A program made the translations under genes and the position numbers. This document shows, in pieces, positions 60,108-64,000 of a stretch of DNA of 64,000 bases. This stretch comes from Pseudisothecium myosuroides (Eukaryota; Streptophyta; Bryopsida; Hypnales; Lembophyllaceae), in the NCBI GenBank assembly GCA_951799445.1, contig OX637293.1, positions 3,224,001-3,288,000 on the forward strand, in the 5' to 3' direction. The stretch's first letter is position 1, and each line of letters opens with the position of its first letter. The notes beneath the pieces are model-generated. The model was not told the origin of the DNA. It saw nothing but the letters and a program-made list of their open reading frames with translations, and did no database searches.

Positions 60108-61560
60108 AAGGTGCCTTACACAATTTTAACTGGCATGATGGTTATGATTGGTTCCACTTTTTGTACTTGGTCAAATTTTTTATTTCATTTCAGTTGTATA
60201 GGTTGCTTGGATTTCAGAGTGTCCACTTCAATACTTGCAAGTTCTGTCCAACAAGAGCATGTTGCTTAATGGTGGAGACTTATCTTCCTATAATTTGAAA
60301 ATTGAGAGAACATGGGGTGCCAATACCGTACCAACCACTTTTGCCCTCTTATACTGTAAGTTCACTCAATTTTGAGCAGGTTGTCTCCCAATCGACTCTT
60401 CAGTTTTTTAGTTCTTAATGCAAGTAAATCATAAATAATGAATGCCATATCATTGAGAAACCTCCCAGTTGATCCGGAATTTTATCCGACCTTACCCTGC
60501 CACCGACTCGTGGAACCGCTTGGCTCTTACGAGTGCTGCTCTTTTTCGACAAGTTCAGTTTCTTGATAGCCGGGGTTTTTTTGTGAACGATATGAGGTAC
60601 AGGAATGAAATGTGGAGTTAATTACAACACTTTGGAGCAGAGTTTGACTTCCAATGCCGGTGACTACGCACTTTACAGGATGGAAAAATTTGGCATTAAT
60701 ATATCCGGGAGGTGATCAATATGTAGCACTGGATAGTAATCTTTTTGTTTTATTATGATAGTAGAATGGAAGTTGTTTATCAATAGTGGCTGCAGCCGGT
60801 GACATGGTTGATACAAATTTACGACAGGGTTTATGTAATTCCACGAACCCTGGCATAGAAGTACTATGTCTCTGTTTCCACCGACAGTAGTAGAAAACTC
60901 ACCCCCCTGAAGTATTCTAGAAAACCTAGCTGAGTGACAATCGGCAGGGTTTAACGCTATCACCAATGTGTGTTGCCGTTCTGGTTACATGTACAATTGA
61001 AAGGTATCACACCCGTGATATTCAATCTTGTTGCTTTGAGATCCATACTCTTCAGTTGATCTCAAGTGATTAAGGAGGTCAGATTTTAACATGGAGAGAG
61101 CTGTGTGAGCTTATTCGCTGTCCGATTTGTTGTCTGACCGCTTTCTGATCGCCGTCTTGCTGGGTGGAAACACCGTCTCCTTGCTGGGCTCCCCAGCGAT
61201 TCTCAGAACCCCGGTAAAATTCTCGCACTTCTTCATCTTTTTAGTTCTTAATGCGAGTAAATCATAAATAGTGAATGCCATATCATTGAGAAACCTCTTA
61301 ATTTGGTTGGATGGACAATGATTGCAGAATCAGAGTGCAACGATTGTGAGTACTAGCGGTACAATGCTCTGCAAGGTCAAGTTTCGCATGAAGGAGCTCT
61401 TCGAAGCACCAAATGTCCTAGTGCTTCAGATACAATCAATCTCTCCATCGTTATCAATTAGAACTAAACCACAAAAAGTCATGCAGAACCGACCATCATG
61501 TTTCACACAACAGACTCTGCATACAAACAATCTGCAAACCATGAGAGCCACGTTAAACCC
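60108..61560. repeat. Intergenic region between convergent genes with a 70-bp direct repeat
   Basis: Two copies of about 70 bp (TTTTTAGTTCTTAATGC start, through ATGCCATATCATTGAGAAAC) lie at about 60403-60475 and 61230-61300. The rest is probably the 3' untranslated regions of the two convergent genes. No additional gene recognised. Confidence 0.65.
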
Positions 61561-61563
61561 GAA

Positions 61564-63046
61564 TCAGAGCCTTGTATTGGACGCACCCACAGAAGGCTCC
61601 CACACATGGAGCGATTTATCATAAAACGAGCACGTTGCAGCCAAACTCCTCAACTCCCTATTCTCCCCCTTCCACGTCCCTTGATACCAGTCAACCCCAT
61701 AAGCTAAACTCTCATGCCCCTTGTACTCTTCCACTACTTCCATATTATCCCCCTCCACTCTCGCCACCACAAACCCATGATGCATACACGCAGCTAACAC
61801 CAGCCCTTTATCCAGCGGATGCCACTTCAGCCTCCACACCCCTCCTCCCAATCCCAGCTCCATCTTCACCACAGGAATTCCACTCATCCTCATGTCCCAT
61901 GCCCTCAACTTCTCATCATAGCTCCCAGTGATCAAGCAATGCTCAACTTGGGGATTCGACTGAACGCTGCAAACGCCCATGCTGTGGCTCTTCTTGTTGC
62001 GGAAGATGGGACGGTTGTCAAGGCCTTGGCGAAGATCCCAAGCACAAAAGTGACAGTCGTCTGCACCGGTGTAGAGCACGGTAGGGTGCCATGAATCGTA
62101 AGAGGTGATCCAAGTCTCAAGAGAGTGGGCTTCGGTGGAGTCAGAGACTTCGGGGGAAGATTGGCCAACGTCGATTACTGTTAATGTGCCGTTCGAGTGA
62201 CTGATGGCAAGTTGGGGATGCAAAGGACTCCAGTCGAGAGATAGGCACATTGAAGAGTCAATGTCGAGGTTCGATGTTTCGAGGAGTGTAGGCTTGTCAA
62301 TATCTGCAGGGAATTTCAGAAATAAGTTGTGAATAATGAAAAACGTTAGGGACTTGATAGCTTTGACTGACAGGAACGCTTTCTTTCAAAACATTTGGTT
62401 GGAGTTTTTAGCAAGTGGAGTAAGCAAGACCTCGCTAAATGTCTACGAATGGGGTCACCTACGGTATTGGCACATTTGACTGACAGGCGCCTAAAACGAA
62501 CTACCTACTTTTAGCCTAACAACAAACAAACCAAATCTGCATGTGAAACCATTGATCTCCTATTTAGAACTTGTAGATGATCAAAGTGCCTATTCAAGGG
62601 GGCTGCTATTCCTGCATCACTGTCTCTCTTGCTTCAAGATTCCCAATGTCTTGTTTTCCATTGAGTCTATGACCCATTCATTATAGGAGCCTCTACCTTA
62701 TAAGAGAATGCGTATATGCAGAGCAGCACATGTTCTTACCATCTTGGAGTGCGTAGAGGCGCAACGATCCATCCGCACTTGCTTGGCCCAAACAAGGCAC
62801 CAGGTCGGGACTCGGTTTCCTCCACTTGATGTCAAACACTCCGGAGGTTTCTATGGTTTGAAGCTCCTGAAGATTGTAGTCCCCATCATCACCAAGGGTG
62901 AAAAGGTAGAGACCACCCACACGGGTCGGAGTGGGCCCTTCTATGAGGGTGTACGAGGCAGCTGCAACGAGATTGTAGTAGGCTGGTGTGGAGCAAAACT
63001 CAACAGCATCGGCATTTCCCTCGAGAATTCGCTTGTGCACTCCCAT
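61564..63046 (-). CDS. DPH7: DPH7-like diphthine methyl ester hydrolase (WD40)
   Basis: Diphthamide biosynthesis on elongation factor 2: DPH7 demethylates the methylated diphthine intermediate before the final amidation. Two exons, 63046-62740 and 62303-61564, join in phase to 348 residues, stop TGA. The N-terminus MGVHKRILEGNADAVEFC matches the family start. WD40 blades follow: GVFDIKW, GQASADGSLRLYAL, CLSLDWSP, TGADDCHFCAWDLRQ, ITGSYDEKLRAWDMR, VWRLKWHP and GVDWYQGTW, ending DKSLHVWEPS. The start at 63046 is the first in-frame ATG at the conserved N-terminus. The gene is convergent with NO66. Confidence 0.92.
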
Positions 63047-63180
63047 TGTTGCATCTAAGTTAACATCACGAAACTTTCATTAATTCTCTCTAACCTAGAA
63101 AATCCATCTCCGTTGAAACTTTCAGAGATAACAGCATCAGAGAGATGTCTCTCTGATCAATGTGCACCAAACAAACGTAT

Positions 63181-63456
63181 TCACCTGTCGTCGCTATTGA
63201 ATTTGCAGATAAAGGAAGTAACTATATAGTAGCCATTCTCTGCTGCCCCATACACTGTCCTGGACCGTGGGCCCACAAAAAGAGACTTGGCTTCGTCCAA
63301 GACCCCTGCACAATATACTTTCCTATATTGTAAAACGTCAGCAGCAGGACTGGTGTCTCCAGTATGCCTTTTAATGGCAAGAGCCTCCTCAAGAGCGATA
63401 GGGTCTTCCTCAAACCGTGCTCGCCTAAAGTCCAAAAGCTCAATCTGCACACCCAC
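63181..63456 (-). other. Open frame of 91 codons upstream of DPH7, function unknown
   Basis: An ATG-initiated frame (MGVQIELLDFRRARFEEDP start) lies 135 bp before the DPH7 start on the same strand and ends near a plausible donor, CGACAG|GTGAAT (63185). Splicing from there to TTAG|ATGCAAC (63057) would not be in frame with DPH7. It could be an upstream leader frame, a separate short gene, or chance. I do not recognise the protein. Confidence 0.25.
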
Positions 63457-63459
63457 TTA

Positions 63460-64000
63460 TTCCTCTCAGGTACAAGTCTTGAAGCAGGGAGTCGGGTAGA
63501 GGACCTCCCCGTGTATTCATTAAAACCAAAACGTTAATGAGATCAACCCCAAAGCTACCCATTTTTCGTAAAAGATTTTCGTTGGACCCTGAGCGGGACA
63601 GCGGCAGCCGTGCTAGCTACTGTATTAAAACCCTACTTTCTCTGCTATGCAGGGTTCTTTTATTTATGAAATGCTTCAAAGAACAACGTGAAGACAGGAT
63701 CGGGGTCGTCACCTGCAGGGTCTTGAGATCAACAGGTCTGAGGAAGTAAACCTACAGTATGCTGGATCTCCACTCCAGGCATTCGAGAGAACAAACTAGC
63801 ACGTGAAGCATAATTAGGAGCCTAATCTCATATAGAGACAACATAGAGTTTGACACCCTGGCATTTCTATAGGGGATTTTTTTGCTGTTCACATAAACCA
63901 GATGAGCTCAAAAGAGCAAACTGAACCACAAACTTCAAAGAGCTGTGAACAATGAATGGCTGCAAGAATATATATTTCAACAACTACACTCAAACCTCTT
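63460..64000. other. Right edge of window, no gene seen
   Basis: Mixed-composition sequence upstream of DPH7, probably its promoter or the flank of the next gene. Short open frames have no recognisable family. Confidence 0.4.

Noticed and set aside
1..64000. tRNA, rRNA or CRISPR-like features
   Set aside because: No cloverleaf with conserved T-loop, no rRNA segments and no spaced short identical repeats were seen; the tandem arrays present have no spacers.

Overview
The window looks like nuclear DNA of a land plant, most likely a bryophyte such as a moss. This rests on plant-type proteins (a HUB1-type histone H2B ubiquitin ligase, a long-form tRNase Z), many short spliceosomal introns, compact genes separated by very AT-rich repeats, and a TET/JBP-like oxygenase of a kind not expected in flowering plants. 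The species is not determinable from the sequence alone.

Host genes lie at both flanks. On the left are a HUB1/BRE1-like E3 ligase (minus strand, 192-4456, C-terminal exons off the window), mitochondrial complex III subunit QCR7 (minus, 9260-11111), and long tRNase Z (plus, 15442-22919, 14 exons, one GC-AG intron). On the right are an NO66/RIOX1-like JmjC ribosomal oxygenase (plus, 57774-60107) and the diphthamide-pathway WD40 protein DPH7 (minus, 61564-63046), which are convergent. Exon joins of all five were checked for reading-frame continuity.

The middle, about 23.3-56.9 kb, has no recognisable host gene and is a nested transposon landscape. Its core is a decayed Mutator-like element. 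A plus-strand transposase pseudogene (24.4-28.7 kb, DDE residues and a SWIM finger, plus an accessory region with an AT-hook-like stretch and EAR motifs) faces a minus-strand gene (29.6-34.5 kb) whose C-terminus is an Ulp1/C48 SUMO-protease-like domain with H, D, Q and C all present. This resembles the ULP-carrying KAONASHI MULEs of flowering plants. A 361-bp hAT-type MITE with a perfect 8-bp target duplication interrupts the transposase.

To the right lies a second cargo-bearing unit (36.9-43.0 kb). Long inverted repeats flank a three-exon gene remnant with a U1-like zinc finger and a TET/JBP-like 2-oxoglutarate/Fe(II) dioxygenase domain. One arm of this repeat is split by a TTAA-flanked MITE, and the other arm supplies the empty site. 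Sequences at 23.4-23.8 and 43.0-43.5 kb are inverted homologues, so the whole 20 kb may be one element, or one element nested in another.

The remaining 43.5-56.9 kb carries further TTAA-flanked (piggyBac-like) elements, a same-family nested pair with 8-bp target duplications, a Harbinger-like MITE, hairpin MITEs, and tandem and dispersed repeats.
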